From: Rhodospirillales bacterium
GTDB lineage: Bacteria; Pseudomonadota; Alphaproteobacteria; Rhodospirillales; SHVQ01
Assembly (NCBI GenBank): GCA_009694195.1
Contig: SHVQ01000001.1
Location: 62,001 to 126,000, forward strand
DNA length: 64,000 nucleotides
Direction of reading: 5' to 3'
The notes beneath the pieces were generated by a model. The model saw nothing but the letters and a program-made list of their open reading frames with translations, had not been told where the DNA came from and did no database searches. Shown piece by piece: positions 42,187 through 52,660 of this stretch; position 1 is the first letter of the stretch; each line of letters opens with the position of its first letter. The translations under genes were made by a program, and so were the position numbers.

Positions 42187-42960
42187 GTGATTGCCCGGGA
42201 TGCCAGCAGAGACCCCGAACGCACCGCGTGGACCGCGACCGTGCTCACGCTGTTCCCGGACATGTTTCCGGGCCCGCTCGGGTTCAGCAACGCGGGCGAA
42301 GCGTTGCGCGCGGGACATTGGCGGCTGGTGACGATGGACATCCGCGACTTCGCGACCGACAAGCACCGCACCGTGGATGACACGCCGTTCGGCGGCGGGC
42401 CGGGGATGGTGATGCGGCCGGACGTGCTGGATGCCGGCATCTCGGCCGCGCGGGCTGCGCGCGGCGCCGAGGAGCCCTTGATCTATCTGTCTCCGCGCGG
42501 GCGCGCGCTCGATCAGAGCTCCGTCCAGACCCTCGCCGCGGGATCCGGAGCCATTCTCCTGTGCGGACGTTTCGAGGGCGTGGACGAGCGCGTTCTCGAG
42601 GCGCACGGGGCGGACGAAGTCAGCCTCGGCGATTTCGTGCTGTCGGGCGGCGAGCCCGCGGCCATCGCCCTGATCGACGCTTGCGTCCGCCTGTTGCCGG
42701 GCGTCGTCGGCTCCGAACAGTCGCTCGACGAAGAAAGCTTCGAACAGGGCTTGCTCGAATACCCGCACTATACGCGGCCGCAGGAATGGTGCGGCCGCCA
42801 GGTGCCGGGTGTCCTGTTGTCCGGGCATCACGCGAAAATCGCGGCGTGGCGCCGTGAACAGTCGGAGAGGACGACCCGCGAGCGGCGTCCCGATCTCTGG
42901 TCCCGATATCTCAACAAGAAAACTCCGGACGCCGGTGCCGGCAAGCGGAAGAAAGGATAA
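42187..42960 (+). CDS. trmD: tRNA (guanine-N1)-methyltransferase TrmD
   Basis: Methylates G37 of tRNAs to prevent frameshifting. 257 residues from GTG 42187. SPOUT knot motifs: [20 protein letters not shown] near 60, [11 protein letters not shown] near 100, [12 protein letters not shown] near 122, and [13 protein letters not shown] near 145. It starts 4 nt after rimM, and rplS follows after 5 nt. Confidence 0.95.
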   Translation: MIARDASRDPERTAWTATVLTLFPDMFPGPLGFSNAGEALRAGHWRLVTMDIRDFATDKHRTVDDTPFGGGPGMVMRPDVLDAGISAARAARGAEEPLIYLSPRGRALDQSSVQTLAAGSGAILLCGRFEGVDERVLEAHGADEVSLGDFVLSGGEPAAIALIDACVRLLPGVVGSEQSLDEESFEQGLLEYPHYTRPQEWCGRQVPGVLLSGHHAKIAAWRREQSERTTRERRPDLWSRYLNKKTPDAGAGKRKKG

Positions 42961-42965
42961 CCCCC

Positions 42966-43478
42966 ATGACCATCATTAAAGACCTTGAGGATACGGCCAT
43001 CACGAAGATGAACGAGCAGCGGCCGATCCCGAAATTCAGGCCGGGCGATACGATCAAGGTCAGCGTGAAAGTCGTCGAGGGCGAGCGCGTCCGCCTTCAG
43101 GCGTTCGAGGGCGTGTGCATCGCCCGCACGAGCGCCGGAATGAACTCGGCCTTCACGGTCAGGAAGATTTCCTACGGCGAGGGTGTCGAACGGGTCTTCC
43201 CCCTCTATTCCCCCTCGGTCGCCGCGATCGAGGTCATCCGGCGGGGCGACGTGCGCCGGGCCAAACTCTATTACTTGCGCGGCCGCACGGGCAAGAAGGC
43301 CCGCATCCTGGAGCGCGAGTTCTTCGGCGAGGCCGCGGCCGAGGCGCCCGCGTCCGCCGCGGATGCCTCCGCCGCTCCGACGGATGCTCCCGCCTCCGAG
43401 ACGCCCGCCGGAGAGACATCCAAGAAGAAAAAGAAGAAGGCCAAAAAGGAAGGGACCGGCTCGGCGGCCCAGTCCTGA
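42966..43478 (+). CDS. rplS: 50S ribosomal protein L19 with long C-terminal tail
   Basis: Located at the 30S-50S interface. The first about 120 residues are ordinary L19 ([20 protein letters not shown] near 25; [15 protein letters not shown] near 102). The final about 50 residues are an Ala/Pro/Glu-rich stretch ending with a polylysine cluster ([12 protein letters not shown]), matching the tailed S16 in the same operon. Confidence 0.96.
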   Translation: MTIIKDLEDTAITKMNEQRPIPKFRPGDTIKVSVKVVEGERVRLQAFEGVCIARTSAGMNSAFTVRKISYGEGVERVFPLYSPSVAAIEVIRRGDVRRAKLYYLRGRTGKKARILEREFFGEAAAEAPASAADASAAPTDAPASETPAGETSKKKKKKAKKEGTGSAAQS

Positions 43479-43533
43479 ACCGGGCGACCGACCGGCATCT
43501 GCTGGAACACTGCAACTCTCAAAGGTTCGAACG

Positions 43534-44940
43534 ATGGCGAAGCCGAAAACGCTTTTCGACAAGATCTGGGAAAGCCACGTCGTGGATACCCAGGAGGAAG
43601 GGACCTGCGTCCTCTACATCGACCGTCATCTCGTGCACGAGGTGACGAGCCCGCAGGCGTTCGAGGGCCTCCGGGTCAACGGCCGCAAGGTCCGGCGGCC
43701 GGATGCCACCCTCGCCGTCGCCGACCACAACGTGCCGACGACGGACCGCAAGAGCGGCATCACCGACCCGGAGTCGCGGCTCCAGGTGGATACGCTCACC
43801 AAGAACTGCGCCGAATTCGGGATCGAATACTTCTCCATGGCCGACCACCGGCAGGGGATCGTCCACATCATCGGCCCGGAGCAGGGATTCACCCAGCCGG
43901 GGCTGACGCTCGTCTGCGGCGATTCGCATACGGCGACCCATGGGGCGCTCGGCGCGCTCGCCATCGGGATCGGGACCTCCGAGGTCGAGCACGTGCTGGC
44001 GACCCAGACGCTTTTGATGAAACCCGCCAAGAACATGCGGATCACCGTCGACGGCAAGCTTCCCGTCGGCGTCACGGCCAAGGACGTGATCCTCGCGATC
44101 ATCGGCAAGATCGGCACCGCCGGCGGCACCGGCCACGTGATCGAGTACGCGGGCGACGCCATCCGCGACCTTTCCATGGAGGGCCGGATGACCGTCTGCA
44201 ACATGACGATCGAGGCGGGCGCGCGGGCGGGTCTGATCGCGCCGGACGAGAAGACATTCGCCTACATCAAGGGCAAGCCGATGGCGCCGCAAGGCAAGTC
44301 GTGGGACCAGGCGCTCGCCTACTGGAAGACGCTGCCGACGGATGAAGGTGCCAGGTTCGACACGGAGGTCACGCTCGCCGCCGCCGCCATCGTGCCGCAC
44401 GTGACCTGGGGCACGACGCCGGAGCAGGTGCTGCCGATCACCGGGCGCGTGCCCGACCCGAAGTCGGTCGCCGACGTCAACAAGCGGCAGTCGATCGAGC
44501 GCGCACTCGAATACATGGGCCTCGCGCCGGGAACCCCGCTCGCCGACGTGCGCATCGACCGGGTCTTCATCGGCTCCTGCACCAACAGCCGGATCGAGGA
44601 CCTGCGCGAAGCCGCCGCCATCGCCAAGGGCCGCAAGGTGGCGGCGGGCGTCGGCGCCATGGTGGTGCCCGGCTCCGGCCTCGTGAAAGCGCAGGCCGAG
44701 AAAGAGGGGCTGCACAAGGTCTTCCTCGCGGCCGGCTTCGAATGGCGCGAGCCCGGGTGCTCCATGTGCCTCGCCATGAACGCCGACAAGCTGAAGCCGC
44801 AGGAGCGCTGCGCCTCGACCTCCAACCGCAATTTCGAGGGCCGCCAGGGGCGCGGCGGACGCACCCACCTCGTGAGCCCCGCCATGGCCGCCGCCGCGGC
44901 GATCGACGGCCGGCTCACGGACGTGCGGAAATTCCTTTAG
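43534..44940 (+). CDS. leuC: 3-isopropylmalate dehydratase large subunit
   Basis: [4Fe-4S] isomerase of leucine biosynthesis, partner of LeuD. 468 residues from ATG 43534, with AAAGG 8 nt upstream. Cluster cysteines are in [13 protein letters not shown] (near 350) and GCSMCLAMN (near 410, two cysteines). [20 protein letters not shown] near 130 is typical. It follows rplS by 55 nt and probably shares its transcript. Confidence 0.97.
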   Translation: MAKPKTLFDKIWESHVVDTQEEGTCVLYIDRHLVHEVTSPQAFEGLRVNGRKVRRPDATLAVADHNVPTTDRKSGITDPESRLQVDTLTKNCAEFGIEYFSMADHRQGIVHIIGPEQGFTQPGLTLVCGDSHTATHGALGALAIGIGTSEVEHVLATQTLLMKPAKNMRITVDGKLPVGVTAKDVILAIIGKIGTAGGTGHVIEYAGDAIRDLSMEGRMTVCNMTIEAGARAGLIAPDEKTFAYIKGKPMAPQGKSWDQALAYWKTLPTDEGARFDTEVTLAAAAIVPHVTWGTTPEQVLPITGRVPDPKSVADVNKRQSIERALEYMGLAPGTPLADVRIDRVFIGSCTNSRIEDLREAAAIAKGRKVAAGVGAMVVPGSGLVKAQAEKEGLHKVFLAAGFEWREPGCSMCLAMNADKLKPQERCASTSNRNFEGRQGRGGRTHLVSPAMAAAAAIDGRLTDVRKFL

Positions 44941-44949
44941 GAGAGACCG

Positions 44950-45567
44950 ATGCAAACGTTCACCACGCTCACCGGAACCGCGGCGCCGCTGCCGCGGATC
45001 AACGTCGACACCGACCAGATCATCCCGAAGCAGTTCCTGAAGACGATCGCGCGCACGGGTCTGGCGAAGGGCCTCTTCTTCGACCTCCGCTGGGACGAGA
45101 AAGGGAAGGAGATCGCCGACTTCGTCCTCAACAAGCCCGCCTACCGGAAAGCGAGCATCCTGATTGCGGACGAAAACTTCGGCTGCGGCTCGTCCCGCGA
45201 GCATGCGCCCTGGGCGCTGCTCGATTTCGGCATCCGCTGCGTGATCGCGCCCAGCTTCGCCGACATTTTCTATAATAACTGCCTCAAGAACGGCCTGTTG
45301 CCGCTCCGCCTTCCGAAGGCCGAGGTCGAGAAGCTGATGCAGGAATCGACCGAGAACCCCAGCGCCAACGCCAAGGTTACCGTCGATCTGGAGCGCCAGC
45401 GCATCACGGCCGCCGACGGACGCACGATCGCCTTCGACATCGATTCGTTCGCCAAGAAATGCCTGATGGAAGGCCTCGACGACATCGGCCTCACGCTGCA
45501 GAAGGACTCCAAGATTGCCGCCTTTGAGGCCGCCCAGAAACCTCGCCAACCCTGGCTCTACCGGTAG
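44950..45567 (+). CDS. leuD: 3-isopropylmalate dehydratase small subunit
   Basis: The 205-residue swivel-domain partner of LeuC. Substrate-loop motif [16 protein letters not shown] near residue 75 and N-terminal [14 protein letters not shown]. It starts 9 nt after leuC and ends 16 nt before leuB. Confidence 0.97.
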   Translation: MQTFTTLTGTAAPLPRINVDTDQIIPKQFLKTIARTGLAKGLFFDLRWDEKGKEIADFVLNKPAYRKASILIADENFGCGSSREHAPWALLDFGIRCVIAPSFADIFYNNCLKNGLLPLRLPKAEVEKLMQESTENPSANAKVTVDLERQRITAADGRTIAFDIDSFAKKCLMEGLDDIGLTLQKDSKIAAFEAAQKPRQPWLYR

Positions 45568-45583
45568 GTCGTCGGGGCGCACC

Positions 45584-46690
45584 ATGGCCGCTAAGAAGAA
45601 GCTCCTCATCCTGGCCGGCGACGGCATCGGGCCGGAGGTGATGCAGGAAGTGAAGCGCGTCATCGAATGGCTCGCGTTGCGGCAAAAGGCCGCCTTCGAC
45701 GTCGAGGACGACCTTGTCGGTGGGTGCGCCTACGAGGCGCACGGCACGCCGTTGGCGGACAAGACGCTGGCGCGGGCCATGGACGCGGACGCCGTCCTGC
45801 TCGGCGCGGTTGGCGGTCCCAAATGGGACTCGCTCCCGTTCGAGAAGAAGCCGGAGCGCGGGCTGCTCAAGCTCCGGAAAGAGATGGAGCTGTTCGCCAA
45901 CCTGCGGCCCGCGGTCGTGTTCGACGCCCTGGCCGAGGCGTCGACGCTGAAGACCGAGCTCGTCCGCGGCCTCGACATGGTGATCGTGCGCGAGCTCCTG
46001 GGCGGCATGTACTTCGGCGAGCCGCGGGGAATCGAAGCCCTTCCGGGCGGCGGCCGCCGGGGCGTGAACACGCACGTCTACACGACCGCCGAGATCCAGC
46101 GCGTTGCGCGGGTCGCCTTCGAGCTCGCGCGCAAGCGCACCCGCAAGGTGTGCTCGGTCGACAAGGCGAACGTCATGGAGGCGGGCGTGTTGTGGCGCGA
46201 AGAGGTGCAGAAGCTCCGCGACGGCGAATTCCCGGACGTCCAGCTTTCGCACATGTACGCGGACAACTGCGCCATGCAGCTCGTGCGCAACCCGAAACAG
46301 TTCGACGTCATCGTCACGGACAATCTGTTCGGCGATATTCTCTCCGATTGCGCGTCCATGCTGACGGGCTCGCTCGGGATGCTGCCCTCGGCGTCCCTCG
46401 GGGCGGCCGACGCCAAAGGCCGTTGCCGCGCGCTTTACGAGCCCGTGCATGGGAGCGCCCCCGATATCGCGGGCACCGGCAAGGCCAACCCGCTCGCGAC
46501 CATCCTCTCCTTCGCCATGTGCCTCCGTCACTCGTTCGACATGGCGAAAGAGGCCGACCGGCTCGAGGCCGCCGTGAAAACCGTCCTTGCCGAAGGCCTT
46601 CGGACACCCGACATCATGCAAGCCGGAAAGCAGCAAGTGACGACCCGCGCGATGGGCGAGGCGGTCCTCAAGGCGCTCGATAAGGCGTGA
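45584..46690 (+). CDS. leuB: 3-isopropylmalate dehydrogenase
   Basis: NAD-dependent oxidative decarboxylase, third step of leucine synthesis. 368 residues from ATG 45584 ([19 protein letters not shown]). Substrate and metal sites: LRPAVVFD near 107, [19 protein letters not shown] near 131, [10 protein letters not shown] near 246 and [15 protein letters not shown] near 289. The in-frame upstream start lies in leuD and is rejected. Confidence 0.96.
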   Translation: MAAKKKLLILAGDGIGPEVMQEVKRVIEWLALRQKAAFDVEDDLVGGCAYEAHGTPLADKTLARAMDADAVLLGAVGGPKWDSLPFEKKPERGLLKLRKEMELFANLRPAVVFDALAEASTLKTELVRGLDMVIVRELLGGMYFGEPRGIEALPGGGRRGVNTHVYTTAEIQRVARVAFELARKRTRKVCSVDKANVMEAGVLWREEVQKLRDGEFPDVQLSHMYADNCAMQLVRNPKQFDVIVTDNLFGDILSDCASMLTGSLGMLPSASLGAADAKGRCRALYEPVHGSAPDIAGTGKANPLATILSFAMCLRHSFDMAKEADRLEAAVKTVLAEGLRTPDIMQAGKQQVTTRAMGEAVLKALDKA

Positions 46691-46816
46691 GGAGACCGCG
46701 CGCCGGCCTCGGATGCCGCGTTCCCTTGCAAACGGGGCCGCGAAACGGTTTAAATGCGCGAAATACGAGGAGCGGTGGCGGGAGACCGGTGCCGTTCCGC
46801 GATCAGGAGTTTGACC

Positions 46817-47848
<1,032 letters not shown>

Positions 47849-47890
47849 GCGAACGCGTTTAAGTTTTTTTCGGCGCCAGCCGAACGAGGC

Positions 47891-48391
47891 TCAATCCTTG
47901 CTCGGGTCTTCGTCGGGATTGAACAGCTTGTTGATCTCGTCTTGCTTCATCTTCTGTCCGAGCGCCGACTTGTTATCGCCCGCGGGCTCACCGGAGCCTC
48001 GCTTTTCGTTGCCGGTGAACACCTTGTCCCGACGCCGCCGGTCCGGGCCGAAATACTCGCCGACCCTCACGAACCGCCTGGGGCGCTCGATGACCTGGCG
48101 GCGTTCCGAAAGGCCGGTCATCATGATGATCGGGAGAAAAATGTTGGGGCTCTTCTTGTGCCGCCGAATGTGGAGCGTAAAGGCGATCCCGTCCATCGGA
48201 CTCATCATCTAATCGACGATGACGACGTCGGCATGAAACGCTTTCATCACGGTAAGCGCTTCGGTGCCGTCGCGGGCGACCTCGACGTTCTTTGCGCCGA
48301 AGGTCGCGAGCACGTTGCGGATGAGCTTCAGCGTGAACGTGTGATCGTCCACGATCAGAAAGTTCACTTTGGTCAGGTAGTCGTTTGACAT
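47891..48391 (-). pseudogene. Broken CheY-like response regulator
   Basis: The frame starts at ATG 48391 and codes a receiver N-terminus (NFLIVDDHTFTLKLIRNVL) up to the phospho-acceptor in ADVVIVD, then stops at TAG (48211-48209), one base from TGG. It resumes in frame with MMSPMDGIAFTLHIRRHKKS and PIIMMTGLSERRQVI, then jumps straight to ERPRRFVRVGEYFGPDRRRR. The roughly 30 residues that normally follow (beta 4-alpha 4-beta 5, with the conserved lysine) are missing. So there are two lesions, a nonsense codon and an in-frame deletion. The FGPDRRRR-type tail is common in alphaproteobacterial single-domain regulators. Confidence 0.8.
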
Positions 48392-48423
48392 GCCTTAGGG
48401 AGCGTTCGTTTTCGCTTGGGCAT

Positions 48424-49281
48424 CTAAAAAATACGTTCTGCAGCGAACCGGCGTGGAGGATCGATCATTGCGTCCTGAGCCTCGATCAACGTCAGCTCCT
48501 GCGCATCGGCCGCGACCGTTGCCTCGATCACCGCAAAGGCCGATGAGACCGCGCGACCGAGCGCGTCCGCCGGATCTCGGCTGTGCAAAAGATAGCCGAG
48601 AAAAAGCGCCGTGAACATGTCGCCGGCGCCCTTTGCCCGAAGCGAAAGTGCCGGCGTGGCGACGCTCCAGGCCGCGGATGCGGTGACGAGGAGGGTCGTG
48701 GCCGTGCGTGCGGAGTCTTGCCCGGTCGCGGCCGGGACTGATGTGACGACGATCATTTCGGGGCCGCGGGCGAGCATTTTCCGCGCCGCCGCTACGGCAC
48801 CGGCGGCGCCGGTCACCGGCTGTTCTGCCAGCGCCTCCAGCTCGAAGGCATTTGGGACCAGGATATCGGCGGCGGTCGAAGCCTCCTCGCGGAAGAAGCG
48901 GACGATGTCATCGGGCACGTAAAGCCCTTCTTCCCGATCGCCCATGACGGGATCGCAACAGAAGATCGCATGCGGACTCGCCGTTTTGACCCGGCGTGCG
49001 GCGTTCACCGCGATACGGCCGGTCGCCGCGGCTCCGAGGTAACCGCTGAGCACGGCCCGGCAGCGCTCGAACGCGCCCCGCTCGGCGACTCCGTCGACGA
49101 GGGCCGCAACCGCCTCGGCCCCGACCGCGTGCCCGCGCCGGCTGCCGTATCCCGGATGATTGCTGAGGACCACCGTCGGCACCGGCCAGACCTCGAATCC
49201 TAAGCGCTGCAAAGGAAAGAGCGCCGCAGCATTGCCGACGTGGCCAAAGCACACATATGACTGGATGGACAGAATCGCCAC
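48424..49281 (-). CDS. pdxY: Pyridoxal kinase
   Basis: Phosphorylates pyridoxal in vitamin B6 salvage. 285 residues of ribokinase fold: SIQSYVCFGHVGN at the N-terminus, NAFELEALAEQPV near 143, and the anion-hole/catalytic motif AKGAGDMFTALFLGYLL near 215. No signal peptide. It stands alone between a broken regulator and a divergent CoA-ester lyase gene. Confidence 0.93.
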   Translation of the reverse strand: MAILSIQSYVCFGHVGNAAALFPLQRLGFEVWPVPTVVLSNHPGYGSRRGHAVGAEAVAALVDGVAERGAFERCRAVLSGYLGAAATGRIAVNAARRVKTASPHAIFCCDPVMGDREEGLYVPDDIVRFFREEASTAADILVPNAFELEALAEQPVTGAAGAVAAARKMLARGPEMIVVTSVPAATGQDSARTATTLLVTASAAWSVATPALSLRAKGAGDMFTALFLGYLLHSRDPADALGRAVSSAFAVIEATVAADAQELTLIEAQDAMIDPPRRFAAERIF

Positions 49282-49373
49282 GCACCAAACCTTGCCATAG
49301 CGCCCGCAAAACCGATAGTAGTGTCAGGCCCTTAGCCCGAGCCGCAGGACCGTAACCCGAAAGGACCGTTCCG

Positions 49374-50261
49374 ATGACCGCCGCACCCCGCCCGCGCCGT
49401 AGCGTCCTTTACATGCCCGGGTCGAATGCCCGGGCGCTCGAAAAGGGCCGTGCGCTCCCCGCCGACGGCCTGATCCTCGACCTCGAGGACGCCGTCGCGC
49501 CGGACGCCAAGGAAGCGGCGCGAAAGCAGGTCGTCGACGTGCTCGGCGCCGGCGGATATGGGAAGCGGGAGCTGATCGCGCGGGTGAACGGCTTGGATAC
49601 GCCGTGGGGCGAAGCCGACGTCCGTGCGATCGCGCGGTCCGCCGCGGACGCCCTCCTGATCCCGAAGGTGGAGAGCGCCGACGGCGTGCGCCGCGTCGCC
49701 GACATCATGACATCGGCCGGATCCGATCGCATGCCCGTCTGGTGCATGATCGAAACGCCCGAGGGCGTGCTCAACGCCGCCGCCATCGCGCGCGCCAGCC
49801 GGCGCGTCGGCTGCTTCGTCATGGGCACGTCGGATCTGGCGAAGGACCTTCGCGCCGCCCACACGCGCGAGCGCCTGCCCATGCTTACGTCGCTCGGGCT
49901 TTGCGTGCTCGCGGCGCGCGCCTCGGGCATCGCGATCCTCGACGGCGTTCACCTCGATCTCGCCGACGACGGAGGGTTTGCCTATTCCTGCCAGCAGGGC
50001 AAGGAGCTCGGGTTCGACGGCAAGACCCTGATCCACCCGAAAACCGTCGCGGCCGCCAATCGCATCTTCGCGCCGTCGGCGGAGGAGATCGCGTGGGCGA
50101 AAAAAATCATCGCCGCCCACGCCGAAGCGAACAAGCTCGGCCAAGGCGTCGTGGTGGTCAATGGCCGGCTGATCGAGAACCTGCACGTCGAGGCGGCCCA
50201 CCGCCTGGTCGCGCTCGCCGACGCCATCACGGAGATGGAGGCCGGCGCCACCGCTGGATGA
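49374..50261 (+). CDS. HpcH/HpaI family CoA-ester lyase (malyl-CoA lyase-like)
   Basis: 295 residues, a TIM-barrel lyase of the CitE/Mcl group: RSVLYMPGSNARALEK near 10, LILDLEDAVAP near 33, MIETPEGVLNA near 120. In the ethylmalonyl-CoA pathway such enzymes cleave beta-methylmalyl-CoA and malyl-CoA; citrate lyase beta-like relatives have other roles. A decayed mesaconyl-CoA hydratase follows directly, supporting a former ethylmalonyl-CoA role. Its last codons overlap that remnant's frame, so the C-terminus may have been trimmed by the same deletion. Confidence 0.85.
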   Translation: MTAAPRPRRSVLYMPGSNARALEKGRALPADGLILDLEDAVAPDAKEAARKQVVDVLGAGGYGKRELIARVNGLDTPWGEADVRAIARSAADALLIPKVESADGVRRVADIMTSAGSDRMPVWCMIETPEGVLNAAAIARASRRVGCFVMGTSDLAKDLRAAHTRERLPMLTSLGLCVLAARASGIAILDGVHLDLADDGGFAYSCQQGKELGFDGKTLIHPKTVAAANRIFAPSAEEIAWAKKIIAAHAEANKLGQGVVVVNGRLIENLHVEAAHRLVALADAITEMEAGATAG

Positions 50262-51124
50262 CCTGCTGGTGTTTCACGCGGTCTTCGGGAAAACGGTCCC
50301 CGACGTTTCGCTGAACGCCGTTGCCAACCTCGGCTACGCGGCCGGGGTCTTCGGCGTTCCCGTCTATCCAGGCGACACGCTCGCAGCCCATTCGAGCGTG
50401 ACCGGTCTCAAGGAGAACGCCGACGGCAAGACGGGGATCGTCTACGTGCGGACGACCGGCACCAACCAGAAGGGCGAGACGGCTCTCACTTATGCGCGCT
50501 GGGTTATGGTGCGAAAGCGCGAGCCCGGCCGGTCGGGCACCCCGCCGAGCATTCCTGAGCTCCCGGAATCCGTTCCCGCCGAACAGTTCGTCGTCCCGAC
50601 GAACCTGAACCTTGTTCGGTATGACGTCCAGGCGGCCGGCAGCCGCCACCGGTGGTCCGATTATCGCGAGGGCGAAAAGATCGATCACGTCGACGGCGCC
50701 ACCATCGAAGAGTCCGATCACATGCTGGCGACGCGTCTTTTTCAAAACACCGCCCGCGTCCACTTCAACCAACATGCCGAGAAGGACGGCCGTTTCGGAC
50801 GGCGGATCGTTTACGGCGGCCACGTCATCAGCCTTGCCCGCGCGCTTTCCTTCAACGGGCTTGCCAATGCCTTCCGCATCGCCGCCATCAACGGCGGCCG
50901 ACACGTGGCGCCGACGTTCGCGGGCGATACCGTCTTCGCCTGGTCGGAAGTGCTGGGCAGGCTGACTGTCCCCGGACGGACGGACCGATCTCGGAGCGCT
51001 CCGTATCCGCACGACCGCGACGAAGGATCATCCCTGCCGGGACTTCCCCGCGAAGACCCCTGGCGGCAAGGATCACCCCGCCGTGGTGCTCGAGCTCGAT
51101 TACACGGCACTTATCCCCAAGTGA
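50248..51124 (+). pseudogene. Mesaconyl-CoA hydratase (MaoC family), 5'-truncated and frameshifted
   Basis: The homologous frame enters inside the preceding lyase gene (PPLDDLLVFHAVFGKTVPD from 50248), without the roughly 70 N-terminal residues usual for this family. The body is well preserved (KIDHVDGATIEESDHMLATR; GRRIVYGGHVISLARALS). Near 50986-50989 the frame shifts by one base: PGRTD then continues in another frame as LGALRIRTTATKDHPCRDFP, ending LDYTALIPK and TGA (51122-51124). Without correction, the frame runs on to 51132 as unrelated residues. Two lesions make a functional enzyme unlikely. Confidence 0.8.
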
Positions 51125-51228
51125 GCCCTTGAGTCCAAAGGGACTCGGGCGAGATTCAACCCCTAGGCCTTTGTCAAGGCTTGACTACAAAATCTTGTTG
51201 AGTCCGCGAATCGGGCGTGCTAAATAAA

Positions 51229-51299
51229 AGAGGTGTCAGGGATGGGGGTCCTGGGAAACCCGACATCGCGTACCGCCGAAGCGGCACTCCTGACACCTC
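51229..51299 (-). ncRNA. Compact structured RNA or terminator element
   Basis: On the minus strand an 11-bp perfect closing stem (51299-51289 with 51240-51230) encloses two hairpins, one of them CCGC-TTCG-GCGG (51284-51273), a classic UUCG tetraloop, the other GGGT/ACCC. Directly downstream is TTTTATTT (51229-51222). This three-way junction with a U-run looks like a small RNA or an elaborate terminator. I cannot match it to a known family. Confidence 0.45.
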
Positions 51300-51351
51300 G
51301 TGGAGCCGGCCAAGGCCCCGTGACGCACGAAAGGCGACGTCACACCCTTCT

Positions 51352-51405
51352 AAAAACCTTCCTCGTGGGGCGCACCCTGGGCAGAGAACGGCCCCGGCGA
51401 GGAAG
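51352..51405 (-). terminator. Strong minus-strand intrinsic terminator
   Basis: On the minus strand CTTCCTCG (51405-51398) pairs with CGAGGAAG (51365-51358), and inside it GGGGC (51395-51391) pairs with GCCCC (51371-51367). GTTTTTAG follows at once (51357-51350). No plausible minus-strand gene ends close upstream, so it may terminate an RNA transcribed from the 51420-51650 hairpin region. Confidence 0.65.
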
Positions 51406-51971
51406 ATTTTGAGCCGCCCCGCGCGCACCCCGTTACCGAAGCACACGCGACGCGGACCGTCGAAGGCGAGGGGCGCCGTTACCGGCACCGATCTCCGAGG
51501 ACCGTATCGCAAAAGCTGACGCCCCCGCGCCGAAGCCTGGATCGCAAGCGATCCCGGTTCGGAGTCCCCTGCAGCTCGAACAAACCGGCGAAGCCGACCG
51601 TTCGAGGCTGCGTACGCCGCCCGCTCCCGCCGCGGCTGCGGCGTCACGAACCGGCGAAGAGATTCCCCTGCACCCGGAAGTGCTGGGGCCTCTCGGTAGC
51701 CGTATTGATGCGGACCCGAAAGTCGAGCGCCAAAACGGTCACCGATCCGGAAAACAGAACGCTCACACGATCGTCCCCCGGAGCGTCCATCCCTGCTTCA
51801 AGCGTCAACCCCGGAGGAGCCAAAGCCCAGGGCAGGAATAGCCGCATTCGACGCCTTCGCGCGTCAGATGCCATGATGAAATCGCGATCTCTATTTTTCA
51901 ATCCGACGGAGGCTCGCGATTCAAAATATTCTGTTGATAAATCGCGCGGATTCACACATTCGGCGCACATG

Positions 51972-51980
51972 TTATCCACA
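51972..51980 (+). promoter_or_regulatory. Perfect DnaA-box sequence
   Basis: TTATCCACA matches the DnaA box consensus exactly. A near match (TTATCAACA, minus strand) lies about 40 nt upstream at roughly 51932-51940, within an AT-rich patch. Two boxes are too few for a confident origin, but may be a DnaA-regulatory or titration site. The genes usually beside alphaproteobacterial oriC are absent. Confidence 0.35.
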
Positions 51981-52177
51981 AAAGTGCGCACACGTGCGAA
52001 GCGCGCGCCTTTGAATCCAAGCACTTAGCTTTACGGGCGCACGCGATATGGAATGCAGGCGCGCATTCCGGTTGCGCACAGCGACAGCCGGGCCACACGG
52101 CCGGCATGCGTGAAGTCCCGGCGCTGCATCTGGTATGCCAGACGACGCGTGATCCCATTCAATGCGGTCCCGCAACA

Positions 52178-52206
52178 TTGACTTGCGGGGTCACGCCGTT
52201 TACGAA
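52178..52206 (+). promoter_or_regulatory. Probable promoter of sdhCDAB
   Basis: TTGACT (52178-52183; five of six consensus bases), a 17-nt spacer, then TACGAA (52201-52206; weak -10). It lies about 60 nt before sdhC, at the only sizeable gap upstream of the operon. Confidence 0.45.
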
Positions 52207-52264
52207 TTGATTCGCCTTGTCTTCGGGAACGCGCGCCGTTCCCAACATTCGCAAAGATTGTCCC

Positions 52265-52660
52265 ATGCCGAAGGGAAGCCGGCCGCTCTCCCCGCATCTG
52301 CAAGTCTACCGCCCGCAGATCACCTCCGTCCTTTCGATCCTGCACCGGTTCACCGGCATCGCGCTGGCGTTCGGCGCCCTTCTGCTCGCTTACTGGCTCA
52401 CCTCGGCCGCCTATGGCCCGGAGGAGTTCGCGCGCGCGCAACGGTTTCTCGCCTCCTGGTTCGGCCAGCTCGTATTGCTCGGGATGACGTTCGCGCTCTT
52501 CTACCATCTGGCCAACGGTATTCGGCACCTCGCGTGGGATGCGGGCTACGGCTACGAGCTGCCGGCGCTCCGGATGTCCGGCTGGGCCGTTGTCGTCGCG
52601 TCCGTGGTCCTCACGACCATCACCTGGGTCGCCGCCTTCTGGCGGTTGGTGGTGGCCTGA
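52265..52660 (+). CDS. sdhC: Succinate dehydrogenase cytochrome b556 subunit
   Basis: Membrane anchor of complex II. 131 residues from ATG 52265: the N-terminal RPLSPHLQVYRPQ and SILHRFTGIAL signatures, three membrane spans, and the heme-ligand region YHLANGIRHLAWD near residue 78. Its stop overlaps the sdhD start (TGATG). Confidence 0.95.
   Translation: MPKGSRPLSPHLQVYRPQITSVLSILHRFTGIALAFGALLLAYWLTSAAYGPEEFARAQRFLASWFGQLVLLGMTFALFYHLANGIRHLAWDAGYGYELPALRMSGWAVVVASVVLTTITWVAAFWRLVVA

Larger units (their letters stand above)
51125..52264. other. Long gene-poor gap with structured RNA signals and AT-rich patch
   Basis: No convincing protein gene in 1.1 kb. 51229-51620 is crowded with strong hairpins best read on the minus strand, listed separately. 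A minus-strand frame at 51872-51644 (76 codons, starting MASDARRRRMRLFL) has weak coding character, with third-position GC clearly lower than neighbouring genes; it is not called. 51880-51990 is AT-rich for this genome and holds a perfect DnaA box at 51972-51980. The sdh promoter lies at the right end. Confidence 0.5.

Noticed and set aside
43519..45663. A 714-codon open frame antisense to leuC and leuD.
   Set aside because: Both sense genes are certain; the antisense frame is a codon-bias artefact.
51217..51519. A 100-codon plus-strand frame over the hairpin region.
   Set aside because: Very basic composition, GTG start without a ribosome binding site, and better explained by RNA structure.
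51174..51647. A 157-codon minus-strand frame in the gap before sdhC.
   Set aside because: It reads straight through two strong minus-strand terminators and consists of low-complexity Arg/Gly/Pro sequence.
51644..51872. A 76-codon minus-strand frame starting MASDARRRRMRLFL.
   Set aside because: Third-position GC is lower than in neighbouring genes and no family is recognised; it could still be real, so it is mentioned in the gap description but not called.
51930..51985. A chromosomal replication origin.
   Set aside because: Only two DnaA boxes and none of the usual neighbouring origin genes; kept only as a regulatory-site observation.
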